DNA of 40,635 nt from a virus: positions 1 to 40,635 of the IMG/VR virus record IMGVR_UViG_3300020582_000018; one strand, written 5' to 3'. Made by a program: the position numbers and the translations under genes. Positions 6,347-13,179 of the stretch are shown one piece after another (the first letter of the stretch is position 1; each line of letters starts with the position of its first letter). Under the pieces are notes generated by a model. That model searched no databases. It had not been told where the DNA came from and saw only the letters and a list, made by a program, of their open reading frames with translations.

Positions 6347-6907
6347 ATGACGACAAAGACCTGCACACATCCTAATTGCAACCGACCGTTCTATGCTAAG
6401 AATTCTTGTAAATATCACTATTACGCCAGCCGCAAAACGGATGATGTAAAATTAAAACAACAAGAATACCAAGCACAATATTACCAAGATAATAAGGAAA
6501 GGATTCGAGACCGGAATCTTGAACATAGAGACCAACGCCTTCAGTATCTAAAGGAGTGGAGGCTGGCTAATCCCGATATGTACCGACATTATCGTATGAC
6601 TAATCCTGAACGGTTTATTGAAACTAGTCGTAAACAGAATTATGCCAAGTATGGCATTACATATGAAGAAAAACTTCAAAGAATAGAACTTCAAGGAAGC
6701 AAATGCGCCATTTGTGGGGTAAGCGAACCCGGCGGCAAGCACGGACAGTGGGTTACTGATCACGACCACGCTACAAATTGTCTAAGAGCTGAATTATGCA
6801 ATAGTTGCAACTTAATGCTAGGATTAAGTAAAGATAATCCAGAAATCCTAAAACAGGCAGCTAAATATTTAGAATCTTGGTCGCAATCTAAAAAGGGTGC
6901 GGCATGA
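6347..6907 (+). CDS. Recombination endonuclease VII-like homing endonuclease
   Basis: A protein of 186 residues. The N-terminus has a cysteine/histidine cluster (TCTHPNCNRPFYAKNSCKYHY) and a charged helical region rich in Q, R and Y. The C-terminal 90 residues match the endonuclease VII fold: KYGITYEEKLQRI, then KCAICG, the catalytic-type VTDHDHATN, and AELCNSCNLMLGLSKDNPEIL. T4 endonuclease VII resolves branched DNA; related small genes in phages are often inserted between genes and behave as mobile endonucleases. Its ATGA stop overlaps the start of the next gene, so translation of that gene may be coupled to it. Two relatives occur at 10347 and 38885. Confidence 0.8.
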   Translation: MTTKTCTHPNCNRPFYAKNSCKYHYYASRKTDDVKLKQQEYQAQYYQDNKERIRDRNLEHRDQRLQYLKEWRLANPDMYRHYRMTNPERFIETSRKQNYAKYGITYEEKLQRIELQGSKCAICGVSEPGGKHGQWVTDHDHATNCLRAELCNSCNLMLGLSKDNPEILKQAAKYLESWSQSKKGAA

Positions 6908-7488
6908 CCAAAGCCCGCTGGGAAACGTATAACGACGAGATTCTGGGCAAGGACACGCCAGAGATGGAAGCGGCGATGGCCGCATATGCCCGGAATCGGC
7001 ATGAAACCAGCAGTGAGCAAAATAAAGAAGAATTAGCTCGCTGGAAAGAGGGCAATGCCGCAATCGCTTCGCAGTATCAGTGGGTTAAACCCGAAGAATA
7101 CGCCGATATGGGACCGCGCGTCGGGCGCATTCTAACCTATGACCAGTTCATTAACATTCTGCGCGAGAAGTGCAAGTTGACATGTTTTTATCGAGAGATG
7201 GGGCACCCCCAGAAACTCGCCCTGTGGGTCCAGAAGAATGGAATGACCGAACCACAAGTTGCTTGCTGGGTGCAAAGACCCTACATGATCGAGTTCGAAG
7301 TAATGCGCTTTGATGATAAGGGTGTTCCGCTGGATAGCCGGTATAGGGGGTGGCGCACTTGTTTGTTGCAAATGAGAATGAAAGAAATGTTGACCGAACA
7401 ACAAATTAACAAGGCATTCGGCTCTGCCACCGGCCCCGCATCTGAACGATATAACATGACAATGAAAAGCTTACGGAACAATTTCTAA
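6904..7488 (+). CDS. Hypothetical protein, 194 aa
   Basis: A mainly helical, charged protein with no recognised domain. It contains a tryptophan/arginine-rich middle (RGWRTCLLQMRMKEML) and a segment ILREKCKLTCFYREMGHPQKLALWVQKNG. The start ATG overlaps the endonuclease stop (ATGA) and its own stop overlaps the next start (TAATG). Its location among virion genes suggests a structural or assembly role, but nothing in the sequence shows it. Confidence 0.6.
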   Translation: MTKARWETYNDEILGKDTPEMEAAMAAYARNRHETSSEQNKEELARWKEGNAAIASQYQWVKPEEYADMGPRVGRILTYDQFINILREKCKLTCFYREMGHPQKLALWVQKNGMTEPQVACWVQRPYMIEFEVMRFDDKGVPLDSRYRGWRTCLLQMRMKEMLTEQQINKAFGSATGPASERYNMTMKSLRNNF

Positions 7489-7754
7489 TGCAATACCAAA
7501 CTCAAGATTCGCGGTTGGCTGCCTTTTTCCTGACAAATGGTATTCCATTCTCGGGGACAGAACTCCGTTATCAGGATGAAGATGATCGCGTGTTGTTGAA
7601 TTTTACCATCACTGATCAGGACAAATTCGCGCAGCTTAAGCGAGATTTCTTCGAGAATGGCACGGTTCCGGCATTGCTGTTCGCCAACAATCTTAAGTTT
7701 ATTATGCACGCAATCCGCGAGGCCCGCGAATTGGCAAGACTTTCTGTTCGATAA
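7488..7754 (+). CDS. Hypothetical protein, 88 aa
   Basis: A small, balanced soluble protein (start MQYQTQDSRLAAFFLTNG) with the start overlapping the previous stop as TAATG. It has a mix of predicted strands (VLLNFTITDQD) and a C-terminal helix (HAIREARELARLSV). No family is recognised. Translational coupling to the gene at 6904 suggests the two products work together. Confidence 0.55.
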   Translation: MQYQTQDSRLAAFFLTNGIPFSGTELRYQDEDDRVLLNFTITDQDKFAQLKRDFFENGTVPALLFANNLKFIMHAIREARELARLSVR

Positions 7755-7785
7755 AGAACCTTACCTCAAACCTTAATAGGATTAT

Positions 7786-8385
7786 ATGACTGACGAAGTG
7801 AAAGCAAAACAAAAGACTAAAGCACAGTTATTGGCAGCAGATGTTGATTCGTTGACCACAGAAGAACTCGAACGACGTAAATTGTTCATTACGTTGGATA
7901 AAGAAGAAGCCGACTCGCAGGATATTCGCGAACGCCTCGCAGAGCGCGACAATAAACGCACGATGCGTTTTGAAGGGTATAAATCCAAAGGCCGCGAGCT
8001 GAAGAAAATGGTCGCGGACCAGACAGTTCAGCAGGCCAATTGCAGCCATCGTAAGGGCGGTCGTGGTCTAGAAGCCCTGCAACGCGGGGGCACTGATAGC
8101 GATTACGCGGTTATCCGCCATCTGCTTCCTACCAATGAGATTTGGCAGCGCTGTCAGCGGTGCGGAAAGACATGGCGTCCCCCAAATCAACTCGATTATG
8201 CAATGGATGCATCGGAAGGTCGCTTGGCATTTGAATCCGATATGCGAGCCTACAAAGAGGCCATTGGCTGGCCGACCGACAATATTATGAGTACTGGTAT
8301 CACCTTCCAGCACCACAGCGAGGACAACGATGTTCGGGCGAAGCAATTTGTTCACGATGTCATGAAAGATACCAATCTTCGTTAA
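7786..8385 (+). CDS. Hypothetical protein with zinc-ribbon-like cysteines
   Basis: A protein of 199 residues. The first 90 residues are highly charged and helical, likely coiled-coil (TTEELERRKLFITLDKEEADSQDIRERLAERD). The middle has a probable zinc site built from NCSHRKGG and WQRCQRCGKTW. AGGA in TAGGATTATATG gives the ribosome site. The cysteine layout resembles small phage proteins that bind nucleic acid, but no role can be assigned. The gene ends in a TAATG overlap with the next. Confidence 0.6.
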   Translation: MTDEVKAKQKTKAQLLAADVDSLTTEELERRKLFITLDKEEADSQDIRERLAERDNKRTMRFEGYKSKGRELKKMVADQTVQQANCSHRKGGRGLEALQRGGTDSDYAVIRHLLPTNEIWQRCQRCGKTWRPPNQLDYAMDASEGRLAFESDMRAYKEAIGWPTDNIMSTGITFQHHSEDNDVRAKQFVHDVMKDTNLR

Positions 8386-8711
8386 TGCCTAATCAGCAAC
8401 TCTATCCTCAAACCACATATCCCCTCACTGGAGATATTCAGAGTACGCCCGGTCTGCCGACGGTAACGGTTACGGGGATTCAAACAATCCCCGTTTCCCC
8501 TACAACTCCAACTGATCAGCAAGTTCTTATATTCCAGCAAGCGTTACTGCAATACGTCCCCAGTAATATATTTACTAATAAAAGCATTCAAATAAACGGC
8601 GCTCCGGTGAGCGACGATTACGATTTCTATGTGAATTTCTATGATACTAGGATTCAAGTTAATTCAACAAATCCACCCAATGGAAAACCAGTATTGGTCA
8701 ACGGAGCGTAA
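8385..8711 (+). CDS. Small virion-associated protein, 108 aa
   Basis: A threonine- and proline-rich N-terminal half (TYPLTGDIQSTPGLPTVTVTGIQTIPVSPTTPTD) is followed by a short folded domain (ALLQYVPSNIFTNKSIQINGAPVSDDYDFYVNFYDTRIQV). The composition resembles tail accessory proteins. It is coupled on both sides: the start overlaps the previous stop and the stop is directly followed by the next ATG. No family is recognised. Confidence 0.55.
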   Translation: MPNQQLYPQTTYPLTGDIQSTPGLPTVTVTGIQTIPVSPTTPTDQQVLIFQQALLQYVPSNIFTNKSIQINGAPVSDDYDFYVNFYDTRIQVNSTNPPNGKPVLVNGA

Positions 8712-9185
8712 ATGAGCGTCAATCTTAATAATACTACGCCAGCAGCTCCGGGTGGTGGTACTAATGTATCGTGGCAAGTTGACGGCTCAGGCAATATTAG
8801 TGCTTATACCTCGACGGCGGCTTCAGTTGCAACAGAGGTTGATTTAACCGCACAGACTGCGAATATTTCTGCAACAACTCTGGTAACTCCCGGTTCTGCG
8901 GGATTCTATCGTGTATCGGTATACAGCATCGTAACTACGGCTGATGGCGCGTCCTCGACTCTTCCTAAAACCACTATTACATGGACAGACGCGCATAATA
9001 CAACTGCGCAGACTTTCGATGTGACTCCAACTAATGCTGGAAATACTCTTACTACTTTTCAGCAAGGTTCGATGCAATTAAATTCTGTATCTGGCACAGC
9101 GATTAAATACGCAACTTCTGGGTATGCCTCCGGAACTCCGGCGACGATGCAATACGCATTGCGCATCACCTTGGAGAAAATCTGA
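8712..9185 (+). CDS. Tail protein consisting mainly of the VDLTAQ module
   Basis: A protein of 157 residues. A short linker (MSVNLNNTTPAAPGGGTN) is followed from about residue 42 by EVDLTAQTANISATTLV ... GFYRVSVYSIVTTADGASSTLPKT ... MQYALRITLEKI, a full copy of the module also present at 4627, 29128 and 30447. The module looks like a beta-sandwich. As a nearly stand-alone copy just before the adaptor-like gene it could decorate the tail or head. Its stop overlaps the next start (TGATGG). Confidence 0.6.
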   Translation: MSVNLNNTTPAAPGGGTNVSWQVDGSGNISAYTSTAASVATEVDLTAQTANISATTLVTPGSAGFYRVSVYSIVTTADGASSTLPKTTITWTDAHNTTAQTFDVTPTNAGNTLTTFQQGSMQLNSVSGTAIKYATSGYASGTPATMQYALRITLEKI

Positions 9186-10285
9186 TGGCGTTAATTAACA
9201 ACGGCAGTACAGTTTCTCTTCAGCAGGTCGTCGATAATGCCTTGGCTAACGGCGATACCGCACCTGCATTGGCCACGGGTGGTTACTCAGATCAACCAGC
9301 CCTGCAAATTGCAAACACCGTGTTGTCTGAAATGATCAACGGAGGTCCCGGAACCCAGCCATATAATTGGAAATGGAATAGAGTTAATATCACTCCGTTT
9401 TTCACCAATAGCTGGCAGCAGGATTATTTCATTCCGGGTTTGGTAGGAATCTCGTGGCTTGAGAGCTGTTACGCGAACGAATTTAATCTCACTTCTCAAC
9501 CAAAACCTAAGATTCCGATGGAAGCCCGCAAGGATTTGATTGCCACGTACGTTCAATACGGATGGCCTTCGAAGATTGCGGCACTTCCAAATAAATTATT
9601 GTTTACAGGAACATGGGGGGCGACGGAACTGGCAACTCCGACTGGACAAAATAATCCCGGCCCCGGCGTTGTCATTACAAATCCGGCGGGGCAGCCCGCA
9701 ATGCCACTTAATCCTATTACTCAAGTACAGGATTCCTTCGGCAATTTGTGGGTAGTTACCACGTACGGCACTTGCGGAAATACTAATCCATTTCTGACAA
9801 ATCAGAACCCAAGCAATCAGTATCCGACGCTCCAAAATCCCACAACTTCCGCCGTAACAGTAAATGATGGAAGTGTGGTTTGGACCGCTATTAATCCCAA
9901 TGGACAGGGATTTCGCTTGAGTCCAATTCCTCCGCAGCAAGGACAGGTTTGGCAAATAAACCCCCTTGCTCAGATGAGTTTTCAGAGATTTACTGCTTTA
10001 ACGCAAACCATTGATCCCATCCCCGATGCCTATAGCCAATATTTCATGGATGGGTTTCTTGCCCAATGCTATCGGCGTCATCCCGATGCCAAGGTGCGAG
10101 CAAGATTCAATGACGAATACAAATTGTGGCTGACCAGCCTCGACGCCGCCGTGAAACAGGCCGATAGAGAATTGGATGATTACGGTTTCTATCCCGGAAG
10201 TAGCTGTATGGACGGCGGAGGACTAGGGGGCTGGTTCGGACCGAGCTGGCCGTTCTCGGGTCCACCATTTGGTAGTGCTTATTAA
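9185..10285 (+). CDS. Putative head-tail adaptor/tail tube protein, paralogue 1
   Basis: A protein of 366 residues. The N-terminal part contains ANTVLSEMINGGPGTQPYNWKWNR and SWQQDYF. The C-terminal part contains PIPDAYSQYFMDGFLAQCYRRHPDAKVRARF. Both segments recur in the protein at 12460, so the two are paralogues. Residues about 140-265 form an extra beta-rich insert absent from the shorter paralogue. Proteins of this layout lie next to the tail nozzle gene in podovirus-like phages, and I infer a connector or tail-tube role. Part of the C-terminus is glycine-rich (CMDGGGLGGWFGPSW). Confidence 0.55.
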   Translation: MALINNGSTVSLQQVVDNALANGDTAPALATGGYSDQPALQIANTVLSEMINGGPGTQPYNWKWNRVNITPFFTNSWQQDYFIPGLVGISWLESCYANEFNLTSQPKPKIPMEARKDLIATYVQYGWPSKIAALPNKLLFTGTWGATELATPTGQNNPGPGVVITNPAGQPAMPLNPITQVQDSFGNLWVVTTYGTCGNTNPFLTNQNPSNQYPTLQNPTTSAVTVNDGSVVWTAINPNGQGFRLSPIPPQQGQVWQINPLAQMSFQRFTALTQTIDPIPDAYSQYFMDGFLAQCYRRHPDAKVRARFNDEYKLWLTSLDAAVKQADRELDDYGFYPGSSCMDGGGLGGWFGPSWPFSGPPFGSAY

Positions 10286-10305
10286 TTGACCACAATATAT
10301 TGTTG

Positions 10306-10334
10306 TTGTTAAGAACATATAAATGGTGTATAAT
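10306..10334 (+). promoter_or_regulatory. Promoter of the second endonuclease VII gene
   Basis: TTGTTA (10306-10311) and TATAAT (10329-10334) are spaced by 17 bases; the -10 is perfect and the -35 matches 4 of 6. The predicted start, near 10341, is about six bases before ATG 10347, so the message would have almost no leader. It gives the inserted gene its own transcription. Confidence 0.6.
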
Positions 10335-10346
10335 ATAGAGTATTAT

Positions 10347-10904
10347 ATGCCTGCTTCAAGAACACATTGTAAACGCGGACACGAATTAACCGAAGATAAT
10401 GTCTATTACGCAATTGAAAATGGTCGCAGGCGCAGACGATGCAAGCAATGTGAATTGAATCGTCGTCAAACCGACCGAGCCAAAGCAGTAAAGAAAGCGG
10501 GTCGCCCACCCTACGATCCAAGTAAATATCAAAAATGGTACGCCGCAAATGCCGAAGTTGCCAAACAAAGGCAACGCGACGCACGGAAGAACAACCCCGA
10601 TCAATTTCGTGGGTATGAATATAAAAAGAGATTTGGCATAACGCTCGAAGAATACAATAAAATGCTTGCCGATCAGAATAATCGGTGTAAAGCATGTAAA
10701 ACCGATGAACCGGGTGGCAAATACAATCGATTCATGGTTGATCATGATCATTCCTGTTGTCCCGGAAGAAAATGCTGCGGAAAATGTATTCGTGGTCTTC
10801 TTTGCCATTCGTGCAATTTGACATTAGGAAACGCCCTAGATAATCCAAAGCGTCTAGCTAATCTTGCAAAGTATATTAGAGATTTTAGGGCACCTTCTCA
10901 ATAA
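10347..10904 (+). CDS. Recombination endonuclease VII-like homing endonuclease
   Basis: A protein of 185 residues from ATG 10347; an ATG at 10323 is possible but lies upstream of the predicted transcript start. The N-terminus has a zinc-binding CKRGHEL ... CKQCELNRRQ segment. The C-terminal domain has RFGITLEEYNKMLADQ, CKACKTDEPGG, the catalytic-type FMVDHDHSC, a further cysteine cluster, and IRGLLCHSCNLTLGNALDNP, all hallmarks of endonuclease VII. It is inserted between the adaptor-like gene and the structured leader of the glycosyltransferase gene. It is AT-richer than its neighbours. Confidence 0.8.
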   Translation: MPASRTHCKRGHELTEDNVYYAIENGRRRRRCKQCELNRRQTDRAKAVKKAGRPPYDPSKYQKWYAANAEVAKQRQRDARKNNPDQFRGYEYKKRFGITLEEYNKMLADQNNRCKACKTDEPGGKYNRFMVDHDHSCCPGRKCCGKCIRGLLCHSCNLTLGNALDNPKRLANLAKYIRDFRAPSQ

Positions 10905-10940
10905 CTTCGTCGCGGCAGTAGACCTTCCAATAAATCCTAT

Positions 10941-11051
10941 GCGGGGCCAGTAGGCGGAATTCCTTCTACCTACTGCTTGCGATTGGCCCTATTAATCCTT
11001 CGTCTGCTCGGCAGGCGTAATCCCCACCCTACTCTGACTTAAAGGATTAAA
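10941..11051 (+). promoter_or_regulatory. Structured leader that can hide the ribosome site of the glycosyltransferase gene
   Basis: CAGTAGG (10948-10954) pairs with CCTACTG (10969-10975), stacked on GGGGC/GCCCT (10943-10947/10986-10990). A second hairpin is CGTCTGC-TCG-GCAGGCG (11001-11017). TTAATCCTT (10992-11000) is an exact complement of AAGGATTAA (11042-11050), which contains the ribosome site of the gene at 11052; TAATCC at 11018-11023 is a second possible partner. The arrangement suggests translational control. No known riboswitch or thermometer class is recognised. Confidence 0.5.
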
Positions 11052-12074
11052 ATGAAAGTATTATTTCTAGTAAAGCAAAGACACGCCTATCACGATGGAT
11101 ATAGTCAAACGTTTCCTAGCGGACTGTTGAATTCGGCGCAATTTGTCGTAGATATGTTGAACGCCATAGGAATCGAAGCAAAATTGGTCGATGTTGTGGA
11201 CAACAATTCAATTGACAAAGAAGTTCATGATTTTAATCCGGACGTAGTAATTATCGAAGCCTTGTGGGTAGTGCCTTCCAAATTCGATGTTTTGAAGCAG
11301 CTTCATCCCAATGTTAAATGGGTAGTTCGCATTCATAGCGAAGTTCCGTTCTTGGCGCAAGAAGGAATGGCTGTCGAGTGGCTGAAAGCATATGTACAGA
11401 TTCCAGATGTGTTCGTAGCTACTAATTCTACGCGGGGACTGGACGATCTTCAATCTATTGTTGAGAATGATTCCAAGGTCTTCCTGCTTCCTAATTTTTA
11501 CCCCAAAGTTCCGCTATTGCGCAATCCGGGGTCGGATAACGTTCTGAATGTTGGATGTTTTGGCGCGATTCGACCCTTTAAGAATCAGCTTATCCAAGCG
11601 GTAGCCTCGATGGAATACGGGGAAATGACGGGCACCAAAATCCAGTTTCACGTCAACGTCAGCCGGGAAGAGACCGGAGGAGACAGTGTTCTCCGAAATC
11701 TACGCGCTTTGTTTCTTGGTTCCCGCCATGTTCTTGTTGAGCATCCGTGGCAGGATCATGCAGACTTCATCAAGACGCTAGCCACGATGGACGTATCCTT
11801 GTCCGTATCCTTCAGCGAGACCTTCTGCATCGTCGCGGCAGACGCCGCTTCAGTTGGTGTTCCTATTGTCGTTTCTGATCAGGTTCCGTGGAGCATTCAA
11901 TCATCGAGAGCTGACACCACAAATTCAAGCGACATTGTCCAAAAGATTCGGACTGCTATTGGCTGGAAATCTGCAATATTGAACTATAAGAATCGCGCTA
12001 GCCTTCAGAAATATTCTGCTAAGAGCCGCCAAACGTGGCTTAAAGAACTGAAAATTATCAGTCAACAGGGATAA
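11052..12074 (+). CDS. Glycosyltransferase, GT-B type (GT4-like)
   Basis: A protein of 340 residues. The N-terminal half is Rossmann-like (MKVLFLVKQRH ... DFNPDVVIIEALWVVP). The C-terminal half has VLNVGCFGAIRPFKNQLIQA and SFSETFCIVAADAASVGVPIVVSD, matching the nucleotide-sugar-binding end of GT4-type enzymes; the usual E-x7-E is E-x7-D here. It would transfer a sugar to an unknown acceptor, either a virion protein or a host surface structure. The ribosome site AAAGGA is strong but may be masked by the leader. It lies between two adaptor-like genes, so virion glycosylation is a reasonable inference. Confidence 0.75.
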   Translation: MKVLFLVKQRHAYHDGYSQTFPSGLLNSAQFVVDMLNAIGIEAKLVDVVDNNSIDKEVHDFNPDVVIIEALWVVPSKFDVLKQLHPNVKWVVRIHSEVPFLAQEGMAVEWLKAYVQIPDVFVATNSTRGLDDLQSIVENDSKVFLLPNFYPKVPLLRNPGSDNVLNVGCFGAIRPFKNQLIQAVASMEYGEMTGTKIQFHVNVSREETGGDSVLRNLRALFLGSRHVLVEHPWQDHADFIKTLATMDVSLSVSFSETFCIVAADAASVGVPIVVSDQVPWSIQSSRADTTNSSDIVQKIRTAIGWKSAILNYKNRASLQKYSAKSRQTWLKELKIISQQG

Positions 12075-12076
12075 AC

Positions 12077-12457
12077 ATGGCCATTACCCAAGTAACTGTC
12101 GCTTCGCCCGCAAGTGAAATTATATTTCAAGATACCGCAATGGGCGGTACCGCAGATGGGATTAAAGCCTCCTCTGCTGTTGTGTATTACGTTCAAGTTG
12201 ATAATACTTTGAATGGCGCGGCGTCCTATGTGAAGTTGTACAATCTCGCCAGCGGCAGTGTCACTGTAGGAACGACCGTTCCCGATCAGGTGCTTCTCGT
12301 TGCCGCCAACAAAGTACAAACTTACGTGTTTAGTACTGCGGCATCTTCTGGGATGACTTTTGGAACTGCTCTGTCCGCCGCCTGTACCACGGCGGGCGGC
12401 ACCGCTGGAAATACTTCGCCTAGTTCGAGTGTAGTCGTAACCGTTGTCTACGTCTAA
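12077..12457 (+). CDS. Small beta-rich virion protein, 126 aa
   Basis: A threonine-, serine- and valine-rich protein with VYYVQVDNTLNGAASYVKLYNLASGSVTVGTTVPDQVLL followed by a glycine/threonine-rich end. I associate this DN--N---YVKLY ... VGTT-PD pattern with small structural proteins in tail or head gene clusters. It starts two bases after the glycosyltransferase stop, with AGGGA nearby. It could be the protein that the glycosyltransferase modifies, given its many Ser/Thr residues, but that is only positional reasoning. Confidence 0.55.
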   Translation: MAITQVTVASPASEIIFQDTAMGGTADGIKASSAVVYYVQVDNTLNGAASYVKLYNLASGSVTVGTTVPDQVLLVAANKVQTYVFSTAASSGMTFGTALSAACTTAGGTAGNTSPSSSVVVTVVYV

Positions 12458-12459
12458 TC

Positions 12460-13179
12460 ATGCCAGCTTCTTCTACAAATACGCTTCTCTCTAGCATGGA
12501 GTGGGCGAAGAAATTCGTGTTTAATCGCCAACTTTCGCTTGGGGATTTTAAGGAACCCGCGATTACGGCAGCCAACGTGGTAAAACAAACCATGATGGGG
12601 CCGCCATTTAAATGGCGCTGGAACCGGCAAGTAATTACTTTCAATACCATTATTGGGCAGCAAGATTACGCTCAAGCAAGTAATTTCGGATGGATTGAAA
12701 ACGCATCGGTTCAAGATACCGGAGTTAGCCCGAGCAAATGGTATCCATTAACCCCCAAAATTGATTTGACGCTCGATACTTCATTGGCGAGGCCCGCCAA
12801 TATTTCGGCACAATTGGATGATTTGAACGGAACCATCACTTTCAGGCTGCTACCCGTTCCGGATAAAGTCTATCCCGTGTCCATAACTGTACAAAATAAA
12901 GCCGCGTTATTTACGTCTTTGAATCAAACATGGGGGCCGATTCCCGATGAATACTCTTATATTTATCAATTGGGATTTCTGTCCTATATGTACGAATTCG
13001 CCGACGATTCCCGCTGGATTGGCGCTCGCCAGAGATTTATTTCCTCGTTGCTAGGAGCTTCACAGGGCCTTACCGCCACAGAAGTTAATCTTTTCCTTAA
13101 TAATTGGCAGACTGTTTCGGCTGCAACGACTCAGAAAGAAATGATATTGCAGCAAGGCACGCAGGCGCGACAAACTTAA
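12460..13179 (+). CDS. Putative head-tail adaptor/tail tube protein, paralogue 2
   Basis: A protein of 239 residues related to the one at 9185. Shared landmarks are ANVVKQTMMGPPFKWRWNR, IGQQDYAQA and PIPDEYSYIYQLGFLSYMYEFADDSRWIGARQRF. It lacks the central insert of the longer paralogue. The stop overlaps the start of the nozzle-like gene (TAATG), which supports a joint role in the tail tube. Size and position resemble T7 gp11-like tail tubular proteins, but similarity to those cannot be shown here. Confidence 0.55.
   Translation: MPASSTNTLLSSMEWAKKFVFNRQLSLGDFKEPAITAANVVKQTMMGPPFKWRWNRQVITFNTIIGQQDYAQASNFGWIENASVQDTGVSPSKWYPLTPKIDLTLDTSLARPANISAQLDDLNGTITFRLLPVPDKVYPVSITVQNKAALFTSLNQTWGPIPDEYSYIYQLGFLSYMYEFADDSRWIGARQRFISSLLGASQGLTATEVNLFLNNWQTVSAATTQKEMILQQGTQARQT

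Noticed and set aside
6223-6375. 50-aa frame overlapping the zinc-ribbon gene and the start of the endonuclease gene
   Set aside because: It has no ribosome site, overlaps a terminator-like hairpin and shows no recognisable motif; retained only as a possibility.
5899-6907. Group I intron carrying an endonuclease gene
   Set aside because: No coding sequence is split on either side, and I could not find a convincing P3-P7 core; the flanking genes appear complete.
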